Positions 42,619-50,792 are shown, counted from the first letter of the stretch. The stretch is 64,000 nt of DNA from Candidatus Nanopelagicales bacterium (GCA_030830475.1 JAURMX010000020.1:1-64000); one strand, 5' to 3'. Numbers and translations are program-made. The notes: generated by a model from the sequence alone, not told the origin.

Positions 42619-43226
42619 ATGATGTAACAACAATTACCTTTGGGTTGCAGGCTTTTGTTACCTTACTTGTAATTCTTGATCCGCCCGGAGCAACTCCAAT
42701 TTTTCTTGGGGTTTTGGGAAATCGCAGTCGAGCTGAGCGCACCTTATTAGCATGGCAAGCAGCTGCTACCTCGTTGTTTGTAATTACTATATTTGCCATT
42801 TTCGGTCAGTTTATTGTGGGTTATTTAGATATCTCAATGCCCGCCCTTAAAGGCGCTGGTGGATTGCTTTTGCTTTTAGTGTCACTTGAGTTACTAAAGG
42901 GCAATGATCACAAAGATGATGAGGGCGCAAAGAAGAATCTGGCTCTAGTTCCATTGGGAACCCCACTTCTCGCGGGCCCGGGCGCAATAGTTACCATCAT
43001 GCTTTTTGCTCAGGAGGTGGAAAGCACCTCCATGACCCTGGCCCTGTCCTTAGCTGTTATTGGAGCGCATTTAATTATTGGGCTAACTCTGATGTTCTCC
43101 ACCCATGTTGTCTCCCTGATTAAAGAGTCAGGTGTGATGTTGCTTGCCAAGGTAGCCGGACTTTTAACCGCGGCGATTGCTTTCGAGATGCTAATGACAG
43201 GAATTAAGGAATTATTCTCGGTGTGA
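42615..43226 (+). CDS. MarC-family integral membrane protein
   Basis: A 203-residue protein with about six hydrophobic helices. The family motif near the N-terminus is LVILDPPGATPIFLG. A second repeat-like LVPLGTPLLAGPGAIVTIML is the MarC core. MarC proteins are of unknown function despite the multiple-antibiotic-resistance name. The ATG at 42615 overlaps the PHP stop, and the TGA overlaps the next GTG. Confidence 0.9.
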   Translation: MNDVTTITFGLQAFVTLLVILDPPGATPIFLGVLGNRSRAERTLLAWQAAATSLFVITIFAIFGQFIVGYLDISMPALKGAGGLLLLLVSLELLKGNDHKDDEGAKKNLALVPLGTPLLAGPGAIVTIMLFAQEVESTSMTLALSLAVIGAHLIIGLTLMFSTHVVSLIKESGVMLLAKVAGLLTAAIAFEMLMTGIKELFSV

Positions 43227-44005
43227 CCGAGGGATATTTCACTTCAAACTCCGTAACTTGGCGGGTTCACTCCGATACCGCCATGTTTGTAGGTGGAATC
43301 AGAGCACTTCTAGAGCAGGCTCTGCATCCCAAAGCGATGGCTGGAGTAGCTGCTCATTCCAATTTCCGTGAGGATGCTTGGGGTCGATTACAACGCACCG
43401 GTGATTATGTTGGAACTCTAACCTTTGGCAGCAAGTCCGAAGCAGATAAATTAGCGGCACGAGTTCGAAGAGTGCATGAGATGCTAAAGGTTGATGAACC
43501 AGAGTTACTCCTTTGGGTGCATATGGCGATGGTTGATGCTTTTCTAGACACTGCATTGCGCTCCGGATTGAATCTCTCAAGAACGGAGCAAGATCTTTAT
43601 GTTGATGAAATGATTGTCTTTGCAGAGTTAGTTGGAATAGAAAATGGGTTAGTTCCTAGAACTGTGCAAGAGATGAAAAACTACTTCCAAGAAATTATGC
43701 CCAAGCTCTCTGCATCCGATGATGCAAAGAGAGCCGCGTTATTTATCGCATTGCCACCACTGCCGCCATTACTAAGATTTGGTACCCCAATTGCGCCACT
43801 TTGGGGTGGAATTACCTCATTGGCGGCTGCGGCATTACCGCAATGGGCTAGAAAGTTATATGGCTGGCCAACTGTTCCTGGCCAAGACAAAACAACAGAT
43901 CTGGCTTTGAAGGCCACAAGAAAGGCTCTGCTATTTCTTCCTGAATCACTCAGACAACCTCAAAATTTCAAGATTGAAAGAGTTAAGGATCAAAGCTCAT
44001 CATGA
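43223..44005 (+). CDS. MpaB/rubber-oxygenase-like DUF2236 protein
   Basis: A 260-residue protein of the DUF2236 family, which includes the heme b-dependent latex-clearing protein Lcp and fungal MpaB. Characteristic segments are VGGIRALLEQALHPKAMAGV, NFREDAWGRLQRTGDYV and the helix LLLWVHMAMVDAFLDTALR, with WVHMAMVDA providing the conserved histidine expected near heme. Bacterial members of this short form are mostly uncharacterised. It starts at GTG overlapping the marC stop and ends overlapping the ParA-like gene by ATGA. Confidence 0.83.
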   Translation: MTEGYFTSNSVTWRVHSDTAMFVGGIRALLEQALHPKAMAGVAAHSNFREDAWGRLQRTGDYVGTLTFGSKSEADKLAARVRRVHEMLKVDEPELLLWVHMAMVDAFLDTALRSGLNLSRTEQDLYVDEMIVFAELVGIENGLVPRTVQEMKNYFQEIMPKLSASDDAKRAALFIALPPLPPLLRFGTPIAPLWGGITSLAAAALPQWARKLYGWPTVPGQDKTTDLALKATRKALLFLPESLRQPQNFKIERVKDQSSS

Positions 44006-44712
44006 AGTTAATGCTCGTAACAAATCTAGCTGGTGGAGTCGGAAAAACAACTTCTGCTTTGGCATTTGCTGTTGCTGCAACTGAATATGGAAAGAAGGTT
44101 TTGATAATTGATGCAGACCCCAATGCTGCTTTGACCTTTATAAATGGCATTGAAAACCCTCGGGTTACAACAAAGGAGTTTTTATCCGAGGAGTACCCGC
44201 TGGAAACAGCTTTGATACGCACGGGGGAGCGGGTTTCTTTACTGTCATCATCCTCTCGACTCAGTAACCTCGAGTTAGAAAAACTGATGTCACCGGAGAG
44301 ATTCCGGGAAGTAACCAAGGATTTTGATTTGGTAATAATCGATACTGCTTCGGCTCCAGATCACCTTTTGCAGTATTTCCCTCAATTGGCTGACTTAGTG
44401 GTTATCCCCACGACTCTTGAGATCTTGCCAATCCGGGGTGCGCTGCACGCCAAAGAGTTTGTAATTGCCGGTGGATTCCAGAAGAAACCTCATCTATTAA
44501 TCACGATGCAGCTTAACTCTGAGAGTTTGGAGATTCCGGAGTATTTAGCAGAGGATTTTGAAGTTCTTGAGCCCACATTGACTAGAGATAAAACGGTTGA
44601 TGATTCACAAGCTTCGGGCAAATCCTTTTTAACTACCTCGAATCACAGCGAGATTTCAGCCCAATATAGGGAGGTCACTTACACCTTGCTGGAAGAATTA
44701 AATTTGATTTAA
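44002..44712 (+). CDS. ParA/MinD-like ATPase with altered Walker A
   Basis: A 236-residue P-loop ATPase. The Walker A region reads NLAGGVGKTTSALAFA; the usual signature lysine of KGGVGKT is alanine, while the second lysine is kept. LIIDADPNAALTF, LVIIDTASAPDHLLQY and VVIPTTLEILPIRGAL follow the ParA pattern. No parB or parS-like site is adjacent, and it is the last gene of the EamA-PHP-MarC-DUF2236 run. A chromosome-segregation role is therefore doubtful. It overlaps the convergent DUF3107 gene by four bases. Confidence 0.82.
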   Translation: MKLMLVTNLAGGVGKTTSALAFAVAATEYGKKVLIIDADPNAALTFINGIENPRVTTKEFLSEEYPLETALIRTGERVSLLSSSSRLSNLELEKLMSPERFREVTKDFDLVIIDTASAPDHLLQYFPQLADLVVIPTTLEILPIRGALHAKEFVIAGGFQKKPHLLITMQLNSESLEIPEYLAEDFEVLEPTLTRDKTVDDSQASGKSFLTTSNHSEISAQYREVTYTLLEELNLI

Positions 44713-44978
44713 GCGCCGGCAAACCCGACGCGACGCTCAGAGATATCGCCAATTTCAACTGAACCAATCTTGTTGGCTGGAACAACGTATTGGCGGCCAC
44801 GAGTATCTGTGAGAATGAGTGGTTGAGCTGCATCTAATGCTTTGGTAATCAAAGCAACTACCTCTTCACGATCAGCTGCCGTTTCTATGGTCAACTCTCG
44901 TACTTGATCGGCAACTGAGATGCGAACCTCAGATTTGGCGCTCTCGCCTTTGCCGGCTGCAATCTTCTTTGTTGTCAT
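44709..44978 (-). CDS. DUF3107 family protein
   Basis: An 89-residue conserved actinobacterial protein of unknown function. The family core is EVRISVADQVRELTIETAAD, with RGRQYVVPANKIGSVEIGD and a C-terminal RRVGFAGA. The first 15 residues are lysine-rich and may not belong to the conserved domain, but the ATG at 44978 has TAGGAT exactly six bases upstream. It is 44 bases downstream of the TetR-type gene. Confidence 0.88.
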   Translation of the reverse strand: MTTKKIAAGKGESAKSEVRISVADQVRELTIETAADREEVVALITKALDAAQPLILTDTRGRQYVVPANKIGSVEIGDISERRVGFAGA

Positions 44979-44984
44979 AGACCC

Positions 44985-44990
44985 ATCCTA
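44985..44990 (-). promoter_or_regulatory. -10 element of leaderless DUF3107 gene
   Basis: TAGGAT on the minus strand is followed by GGGTCT and the ATG at 44978. No ribosome binding site is present. Confidence 0.55.
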
Positions 44991-45022
44991 AAGATTATGT
45001 GAAATTTACGCGATTTAAAGCT

Positions 45023-45640
45023 TTAACTCTGTTTCGGGAATCCAGATATACCGCGCCACATGAGATTGGTGACCATGGCCGAGGCCTTATCTCGATCGAT
45101 TTTGCCATCCTTTTCTAGCCAGTGGCGGGCAGTTATCTGAACGAGACCAATCAGACCAATAGCCAACATCATCGATTCCTCTTTTGGTAAGCCAGTATCA
45201 ATCGAAATGACAGCGCTAACTGCAGCCGCGCAGTCATAAGTCATACGGTTTAGCCGTTGCCTAACTTGCGGTTCAACATTCATATCACTTTCGAAAAGTA
45301 ATCTGAAGGCTTCACCTTCTGAATCAATAAAACCAAAGTAAGCATCAACCGTTGCTTTAACGCGATTCTTGTTTTCCTTGGTGGAGGCAATTGCTTTCTG
45401 AATCGCAAAAACCAGAGAATCAATATGGAGATCTAAGACCGCTAAATAAAGATCCAGCTTCGAAGGAAAGTGTTGATATAGAACTGGTTTACTAACTTCT
45501 GCACGATCTGCGATGTCATCCATTGATGCAGCATGAAAGCCCGAGACTGTGAATACCTCAAGTGCGGCAGATAGCAGTATGGCGCGCCGCTCATCCCTTG
45601 GTAATCGAGCGCGGCCATCTAATCTTTCAGAAGTGCTCAT
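45023..45640 (-). CDS. TetR-family transcriptional regulator
   Basis: A 205-residue regulator. The N-terminal helix-turn-helix (RRAILLSAALEVFTVSGFHA, ASMDDIADRAEVSKPVLYQH, FPSKLDLYLAVLD) is clear TetR type; the C-terminal helical ligand domain is not assignable. It lies between DUF3107 and the divergent mshB, an arrangement I associate with actinobacteria. TACGAT lies seven bases before its ATG. It may regulate itself and mshB; that is inference from the shared 64-base intergenic gap. Confidence 0.9.
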   Translation of the reverse strand: MSTSERLDGRARLPRDERRAILLSAALEVFTVSGFHAASMDDIADRAEVSKPVLYQHFPSKLDLYLAVLDLHIDSLVFAIQKAIASTKENKNRVKATVDAYFGFIDSEGEAFRLLFESDMNVEPQVRQRLNRMTYDCAAAVSAVISIDTGLPKEESMMLAIGLIGLVQITARHWLEKDGKIDRDKASAMVTNLMWRGISGFPKQS

Positions 45641-45647
45641 CGGCTTT

Positions 45648-45653
45648 ATCGTA
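45648..45653 (-). promoter_or_regulatory. -10 element of leaderless TetR-type gene
   Basis: TACGAT on the minus strand is followed by AAAGCCG (seven bases) and the ATG at 45640. Confidence 0.5.
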
Positions 45654-45664
45654 CGAGATTGAAT

Positions 45665-45701
45665 GGGAATTAACTAATAGGAACCAGTACGCTTTGTTCC
45701 C
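45665..45701. promoter_or_regulatory. candidate TetR operator and mshB promoter
   Basis: GGGAA (45665-45669) and GGAAC (45680-45684) face GTTCCC (45696-45701), forming inverted repeats with a TACGCT hexamer (45688-45693) between the inner arms. TACGCT is 11 bases before the mshB ATG, so transcription would begin about four bases upstream. Operator function is inferred from symmetry and position. Confidence 0.35.
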
Positions 45702-45704
45702 ATA

Positions 45705-46577
45705 ATGGAAAATCTTCGAATTCTACTGGTACACGCCCACCCGGATGATGAAACCATCAATAACGGGGCCACGATGGCGCTCTATGTTGAGCGTGGTGCA
45801 AAAGTTACGCTCGTGACCTGCACGAGAGGTGAAGAGGGAGAGGTTTTAGTTCCAGAACTGGCACACCTAGCTAGTAATCAAGAGGACAAACTTGGTAAGC
45901 ATCGCGAAGGCGAACTTGCTGATGCAATGGCAGTATTGGGTGTAAAAGATTTTCGCTTTTTAGGGGCGCCACACAAAACCTATAGAGACAGCGGAATGAT
46001 AGATACGGAACCCAATAAGCGCTCCGATAATTTTTGGAATGCTGATTTAGATGAAGCCGCTGCGCACCTGGTGGAGATAATCCTTGAGGTAAAGCCACAG
46101 GTAATGGTTACCTACGATGAGATTGGTGGGTACGGACATCCCGATCACATACAGGCCCATCGCGTTGCTATGCGGGCTGCAGAGTTAGCCCGGACAAAAG
46201 GATGGGAGATCCAAAAAATCTACTGGAACACTATTCCGAAATCTGTTATTGAAAAGGGAATAGAGGCGATGAAGGGCACGGGCAACCAGTTTTTTGGCGT
46301 TGATAAAGCGGAGGATTTTCCATTCGCCCAACCTGATGATGTAGTAACAACGGTAATTGACGCGGAAAAATATGCGGAGCAAAAAATGCGGGCGATGAAG
46401 GCGCATCCAACTCAAATATCAGTTGATGGACCCTTCTTTGCGCTTTCAGATAACTTGGGTTTCAAGGTGTGGGGACAGGAGTTTTACCGCTTGGTTTATG
46501 GAGAGAAAGGGCAGGATCTCAATGCTGATGGCCGCGAGATTGATCTCTTCTCCGGAATCTCTGATTCAGGTAATTAG
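45705..46577 (+). CDS. mshB: mycothiol biosynthesis deacetylase MshB
   Basis: A 290-residue zinc LmbE-like deacetylase that removes acetyl from GlcNAc-inositol in mycothiol synthesis. The metal motif AHPDDE at residues 11-16 supplies His and Asp, and GGYGHPDHIQAH near residue 145 gives the third ligand. TCTRGEEGEVLVPELAHLAS and YRDSGM are MshB-like and differ from the amidase Mca. Length is typical. The small membrane protein gene follows after two bases. Confidence 0.87.
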   Translation: MENLRILLVHAHPDDETINNGATMALYVERGAKVTLVTCTRGEEGEVLVPELAHLASNQEDKLGKHREGELADAMAVLGVKDFRFLGAPHKTYRDSGMIDTEPNKRSDNFWNADLDEAAAHLVEIILEVKPQVMVTYDEIGGYGHPDHIQAHRVAMRAAELARTKGWEIQKIYWNTIPKSVIEKGIEAMKGTGNQFFGVDKAEDFPFAQPDDVVTTVIDAEKYAEQKMRAMKAHPTQISVDGPFFALSDNLGFKVWGQEFYRLVYGEKGQDLNADGREIDLFSGISDSGN

Positions 46578-46579
46578 AT

Positions 46580-46897
46580 ATGAGATTTTTATTAAACCTT
46601 CTATTTGGTGCATTAGTTGGAGTTTCGGGAACTTTTCTGCATAACTCATACCGCCCTGCCGGTTTAGTAATCTCTATTTTTGCGCTTTTGCTGGGTCTCA
46701 AAATGGTTACCAACATGAACCGGAATAAGGGCTCTCAAGTAGCTTTTATCTTGGGCTGGCTTGCGGTAATTGTCCGCGCCTCAACTTTAGGTAATGGGGG
46801 AGAGGTTTTAATTCAAGCTAACCTCTATGGCAATACTCTGGTATTTGGTGGAATTTTAATTTGTTTTATTATTTTGATTCGTAAAATTAAAATCTGA
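46580..46897 (+). CDS. small four-helix membrane protein (DUF6113-like)
   Basis: A 105-residue very hydrophobic protein with about four transmembrane helices (for example LLFGALVGVSGTFLH, GLVISIFALLLGLKMV, VAFILGWLAVIVRAST and LVFGGILICFIILI) and a basic C-terminal end. Position directly after mshB and size fit the DUF6113 family that follows mshB in other actinobacteria; I am only moderately sure of that family name. Its function is unknown. Its end overlaps cysS tail to tail by 11 bases. Confidence 0.7.
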   Translation: MRFLLNLLFGALVGVSGTFLHNSYRPAGLVISIFALLLGLKMVTNMNRNKGSQVAFILGWLAVIVRASTLGNGGEVLIQANLYGNTLVFGGILICFIILIRKIKI

Positions 46898-48314
46898 TCC
46901 ACTTCCAACTTTGGCCCGCGCTGGTATCTCTTACCTCAATACCATTTTCGAGCAGTATTTCTCTAAGCTCATCGCTTCTAGTGAAATCCTTGGCATCTCT
47001 CGCTGCAACTCTCTCTTCCAGAAGTTTTTTGAGCTCCGCGCTTAACTCTCTAGTCGGAAGCTTTAGCAGTTTTAGCCCAAATAACTCATCGACTGACTCA
47101 AAAATATAGAGTTTTTCACTATCCTCTAACTCAAGCTCCTTCTCCACCGCTCGTAGTTTCAGCATGGCTCTAGGGGTATCAAGATCATTTAGAAAATCCT
47201 GCAACATAGCCTTAACCAGCTCTTTAGCGCGGCTGGTTTCGATTGCGCCAACAACCCTCCATTGTTGATACTTTTCACGCCAGCGTTGCAGAGTTGTATA
47301 GGCGGCATTGATTGAAGCCCAAGAAAGATCCATCTGGCTGCGGTAGCGGTTCTCCAAAAAGCAAAATCTGACGGCAAGCGGATCGATTCCTTTTTGTATG
47401 ACATCACTAACTAAAACCACATTTCCTGCACTTTTGGACATTTTGCGCCCTTCAAAAAGAAGATGTTCCCCATGCAGCCAAAGTGAAACCGCTTCAGAGT
47501 TGCCAGAGCTCTCTTGCACTAAAGGGTTTGATTGAGCACGTTCATTTTCATGATGCGGAAAACGAAGATCAATGCCACCGATATGTAGATCAACATGTCC
47601 ATTTAAATAATGTAATGACATTGCGGAACATTCGATGTGCCACCCCGGGAACCCCTTTCCCCAAGGGGTATTCCAAATCATCTCGGTTCGATTGCCAGCA
47701 GCTTTCCAAAGCGCCCAATCTGCATGAAATCTCTTAGCACCACCTTCGCTGTACTCATATCTGTGTCCTGGCTTGAGAGCATCTAGGCGATTACCACTCA
47801 ACTCTCCATAGCTGGCAAATTTGGCGGCGGAGAAGTAAACCGAATTATCATCTCCAACATAGGCATAATCCATAGCAATCAGTTTCTTAATATGCTCAAT
47901 CATTAAATCAATGCATTCACTAGCACGGGGATATTTATCTGCAGGCAAGATATTAAGTGCTGCTAGATCGGTATGAAATCTGGCCTCGTAATCCCTAGCA
48001 ATCGCAAATGGGTCGCGCTTTTCTAATTTTGATTGGGACAACATTTTGTCCTCTTCAAAATCATCACTCATGTGGCCGACATCGGTAATGTTTTGAATTA
48101 ACTTGACTTTGTGTCCGGAAAACTCCAGGACGCGTTTTACCAAATCTCCTAATAGAAATGTTCTTAAATTTCCAACATGAGCATCTCTGTAAACCGTCGG
48201 ACCACAGCAATAAACGCGAATGCTTTCTCCGTCAGAACTGCTTACCCCAGCTATCTGCCTGGTTAGGGTGTCATAAATATTCAGCGTCAGGGGCTCCGTC
48301 ATCTCGCGCTTCAT
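46887..48314 (-). CDS. cysS: cysteinyl-tRNA synthetase
   Basis: A 475-residue class I synthetase charging tRNA-Cys. It shows the zinc Cys in RVYCCGPTVY, the HIGH-like DAHVGNLR, zinc ligands in GWHIECSAMS and FPHHENERAQS, and the loop GRKMSKSAGN. A C-terminal helical tRNA-binding domain ends with AARDAKDFTRSDELREIL. The presence of this full C-terminal domain favours CysS over its paralogue MshC of mycothiol synthesis, which is shorter. The start may be the ATG at 48314 or the one at 48302. Confidence 0.92.
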   Translation of the reverse strand: MKREMTEPLTLNIYDTLTRQIAGVSSSDGESIRVYCCGPTVYRDAHVGNLRTFLLGDLVKRVLEFSGHKVKLIQNITDVGHMSDDFEEDKMLSQSKLEKRDPFAIARDYEARFHTDLAALNILPADKYPRASECIDLMIEHIKKLIAMDYAYVGDDNSVYFSAAKFASYGELSGNRLDALKPGHRYEYSEGGAKRFHADWALWKAAGNRTEMIWNTPWGKGFPGWHIECSAMSLHYLNGHVDLHIGGIDLRFPHHENERAQSNPLVQESSGNSEAVSLWLHGEHLLFEGRKMSKSAGNVVLVSDVIQKGIDPLAVRFCFLENRYRSQMDLSWASINAAYTTLQRWREKYQQWRVVGAIETSRAKELVKAMLQDFLNDLDTPRAMLKLRAVEKELELEDSEKLYIFESVDELFGLKLLKLPTRELSAELKKLLEERVAARDAKDFTRSDELREILLENGIEVRDTSAGQSWKWIRF

Positions 48315-48396
48315 ACCCGCCTATTCTGTAGGATATGGGCCGTTGAGTCACCAAAGGCCATTCCAAAATGTCCATCAATTGTTTGAGGAGTAGAAC

Positions 48397-48720
48397 ATGA
48401 CTTATGTGATTGCGCTTCCATGTGTGGATGTAAAGGACAAGTCATGTATCGAAGAGTGTCCAGTTGATTGCATTTATGAAGGCGATCGCATGATGTATAT
48501 CCAGCCTGATGAGTGTGTGGATTGTGGGGCTTGCGAGCCGGTGTGCCCAGTTGAGGCTATTTATTATGAAGATGATGTTCCCGCTCAATGGAGTGATTAC
48601 AAAGAGGTAAATGCAGAGTTCTTTGATGAAGTCGGATCTCCTGGTGGTGCCAGCAAGGTAGGGCCGATTTCAAAGGATCATCCCAAACTTCTTCAGATTC
48701 AAAAGAAGCCAGCTGAATAA
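48397..48720 (+). CDS. fdxA: seven-iron ferredoxin (3Fe-4S/4Fe-4S)
   Basis: A 107-residue ferredoxin. Cysteines at positions 9, 17, 21, 25, 40, 43, 46 and 50 match the Azotobacter FdI spacing: 9, 17 and 50 bind the 3Fe-4S cluster, and 21, 40, 43 and 46 bind the 4Fe-4S cluster. DECVDCGACEPVCPVEAIYY is the second motif. It is an electron carrier and a plausible partner for the P450 in this window. GAGGAG precedes the ATG. The dapC gene follows in the same frame directly after its TAA, as in several actinobacteria. Confidence 0.96.
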   Translation: MTYVIALPCVDVKDKSCIEECPVDCIYEGDRMMYIQPDECVDCGACEPVCPVEAIYYEDDVPAQWSDYKEVNAEFFDEVGSPGGASKVGPISKDHPKLLQIQKKPAE

Positions 48721-48724
48721 GGGG
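48719..48724 (+). promoter_or_regulatory. ribosome binding site that decides the dapC start
   Basis: AAGGGG (beginning in the fdxA TAA) is followed by five T residues and then ATC at 48730. The spacing is ideal for initiation at that ATC, the first codon of the conserved DapC N-terminus. Confidence 0.6.
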
Positions 48725-48729
48725 TTTTT

Positions 48730-49794
48730 ATCAAGCTTCCTGATTTTCCTTGGGATGCTCTAGCTCCATACGGGCAAAGAGCACGCTCCCACCCGCAAGG
48801 AATCATTGATTTATCGCAAGGCACCCCAGTTGATCCAACTCCAGAGTTCATTCAAGAGGCCCTTCGTGCCAACTCCAATTCTCCGAGCTATCCCGTAACT
48901 ACTGGAGCTGCAGAGTTAAGAACGGAGTTGCATCGTTACTGTAGTGAGGTACTTGGTGCTACTGGAGAGTTTGATGTTTTACCAACTATTGGCTCAAAAG
49001 AAATCGTAGCGTTGCTGCCTTTTTTACTTCAGGCCAAAAGAGTTTTGATTCCCGAGATTGCTTATCCTACTTATCGAGTTGGCGGTATTTTGGCTGGTGC
49101 TGAGGTAGTTGAGGTAGATATAGATGCCTCTACTTGGCCCGTGGATCGCGTTGATTTGGCATGGATTAACTCGCCTTCAAATCCAACTGGCAGAGTGCAT
49201 AATGATGCCGAGTTAATGGCTGCAATCGAGTGGTCACGAAAATCTGGTTCAGTGCTTGCTAGCGATGAATGCTATCTCTCTTTCCCAGATACCAAGCAGG
49301 GTAGATCGGTCTTATCTCTAGCTTCAGGAGATAACAAAGGCATATTGTCGATTCACTCATTATCAAAACGTTCAAATCTCGCCGGTTACCGAGGATCATT
49401 TATTGCAGGTGATGCCAAACTCATAAAACAATTGTTAGAAATCAGAAAACATATGGGGATGATGGTTCCACTTCCTGTGCAGTTAGCAACCGCTGCAGCT
49501 TTAAAGGATGAAATCCATGTTCAGCAACAAGCAGAGCGTTACAAAAAACGTCGTGCCGTTCTGCGACAAACACTTGAGGGTTTGGGGTTTAAAGTTGAGT
49601 TTTCAGAGGCTGGGCTATATCTGTGGTGCAGTCGTGGTGAAGAGGATTGGCAAACCGTTGCATGGTTTGCTGATCGGGGGGTGCTGGTAACTCCAGGAAG
49701 TTTCTATGGAAATAAAGGTGCACGCCACGTTCGCATCGCACTCACGGCAACTGATGAAAAAATAAATGAAGCTGCGAAACGTTTGAGTGCCTAA
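48730..49794 (+). CDS. dapC: succinyldiaminopimelate aminotransferase, apparent ATC start
   Basis: A 354-residue PLP aminotransferase of the lysine/diaminopimelate pathway. Conserved DapC sequence (LPDFPWDALAPYGQRARSHP, GIIDLSQGTPVDPTP) begins immediately after the fdxA stop, so the true N-terminus cannot be the first later TTG or ATG-type codons. No ATG, GTG or TTG exists between the in-frame fdxA TAA and this region. The ATC at 48730 sits five bases after AAGGGG. PLP-site segments INSPSNPTGRVHN, SDECYLSF and SLSKRSNLAGYRG, including the Schiff-base lysine, are intact. It overlaps no other gene and is two bases before the nucleotidyltransferase. Confidence 0.85.
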   Translation: MKLPDFPWDALAPYGQRARSHPQGIIDLSQGTPVDPTPEFIQEALRANSNSPSYPVTTGAAELRTELHRYCSEVLGATGEFDVLPTIGSKEIVALLPFLLQAKRVLIPEIAYPTYRVGGILAGAEVVEVDIDASTWPVDRVDLAWINSPSNPTGRVHNDAELMAAIEWSRKSGSVLASDECYLSFPDTKQGRSVLSLASGDNKGILSIHSLSKRSNLAGYRGSFIAGDAKLIKQLLEIRKHMGMMVPLPVQLATAAALKDEIHVQQQAERYKKRRAVLRQTLEGLGFKVEFSEAGLYLWCSRGEEDWQTVAWFADRGVLVTPGSFYGNKGARHVRIALTATDEKINEAAKRLSA

Positions 49795-49796
49795 TA

Positions 49797-50774
49797 ATGG
49801 TCACTAAAGGTATTTTGCTAGTTGGCGGAAAGGGCACCCGTCTAGCGCCACTTACCAACAGCACACCAAAGCCGATGTTGCGAGTAGCTGGAAAGCCAGT
49901 TACTGAGCATCAGATTGTTAAAGCGCGTAACTCGGGTATTAAAGAGCTGGTGCTTGCAACCTCTTATTTAGCAGAGGTTTTTGAGCCGTATTTTGGGGAT
50001 GGATCAAGGTTTGGAATCTCAATTACATATGCCGTTGAAGAGGTTCCGCTCGGAACTGGTGGCGCAATCGCAAACGCTGCAAGCAAATTGAATCTGTCCG
50101 ATGATGATTCAGTCATAATCTTTAATGGAGATGTCTTAAGTGGTCACAATCTAAGTGATCAAATTGCATTTCATGAAAAGACTTGCTCCGATGTCACTCT
50201 CTACTTGACTCAGGTTCAAGATTCGCGTGCTTATGGATGTGTTCCTATCAATCAAGAAGGAAGAGTGCAAAGTTTTCTGGAGAAGATGGATAACCCAATT
50301 GCAGACACAATAAATGCGGGTTGCTACATATTTCGCAATCGAGCCTTAAAGCAGATTCCAAACGGGCAGATTGTCAGCGTTGAGAGAGATACCTTTCCCA
50401 AGTTGCTATCTGATGGATTTGATTTGTTTGGGTTTTTGGATAATGACTACTGGATTGACATGGGGACCCCACACTCTTTTATTAAAGCTTCTAAGGATTT
50501 GATTCTTAAACCAGAGTTATCGGCCGCTACAAGTGGGGTTGCAAATGGATGTTTGATTGGATCAAATGCCAAGATTCATCCCAGCGCCCATGTGGGAGAG
50601 GGTTCGACGATCGAGGATGGTGTGCTGATTCATGAGGGCTGCACAATCTCGGGCTCAATGATTTCCGCTTCGGCAAATGTTGGGGCGGGAAGCGAGATTC
50701 GAGATAGCTATATTGCATCAGGCCAAGTGATTCCACCTGGTAGCAAACTAATCGACGAGATAATCGGTGAATAA
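49797..50774 (+). CDS. manC: sugar-1-phosphate nucleotidyltransferase (mannose-1-phosphate guanylyltransferase-like)
   Basis: A 325-residue nucleotidyltransferase. The signature GILLVGGKGTRLAPLTNSTP, with PKPMLRVAGKP next, and EVPLGTGGAIANAA lie in the catalytic domain, with IFNGDVLSGH giving the metal site. The C-terminal 90 residues form a left-handed beta-helix (GCLIGSNAKIHPSAHVGEGS). Its position just before whiB with manB downstream matches the Mycobacterium locus, where the homologue makes GDP-mannose. The sugar and base cannot be proved by sequence. Confidence 0.85.
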   Translation: MVTKGILLVGGKGTRLAPLTNSTPKPMLRVAGKPVTEHQIVKARNSGIKELVLATSYLAEVFEPYFGDGSRFGISITYAVEEVPLGTGGAIANAASKLNLSDDDSVIIFNGDVLSGHNLSDQIAFHEKTCSDVTLYLTQVQDSRAYGCVPINQEGRVQSFLEKMDNPIADTINAGCYIFRNRALKQIPNGQIVSVERDTFPKLLSDGFDLFGFLDNDYWIDMGTPHSFIKASKDLILKPELSAATSGVANGCLIGSNAKIHPSAHVGEGSTIEDGVLIHEGCTISGSMISASANVGAGSEIRDSYIASGQVIPPGSKLIDEIIGE

Positions 50775-50792
50775 ATCTCGAATTTGCGGTAA

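Noticed and set aside
44002-44712. Chromosome partition parA
   Set aside because: No parB or parS-like site is adjacent, the signature lysine is missing, and the gene closes an operon of unrelated membrane and phosphoesterase genes.
46887-48314. MshC (mycothiol ligase) instead of CysS
   Set aside because: The neighbour mshB suggests MshC, but the protein is 475 residues and keeps the C-terminal tRNA-binding domain that MshC lacks.
48397-49794. FdxA and DapC as one protein made by stop-codon readthrough
   Set aside because: The two frames are the same and only a TAA separates them, but FdxA has a normal family C-terminus, and a ribosome binding site with ideal spacing precedes the DapC N-terminus, so separate initiation at ATC is the simpler reading.
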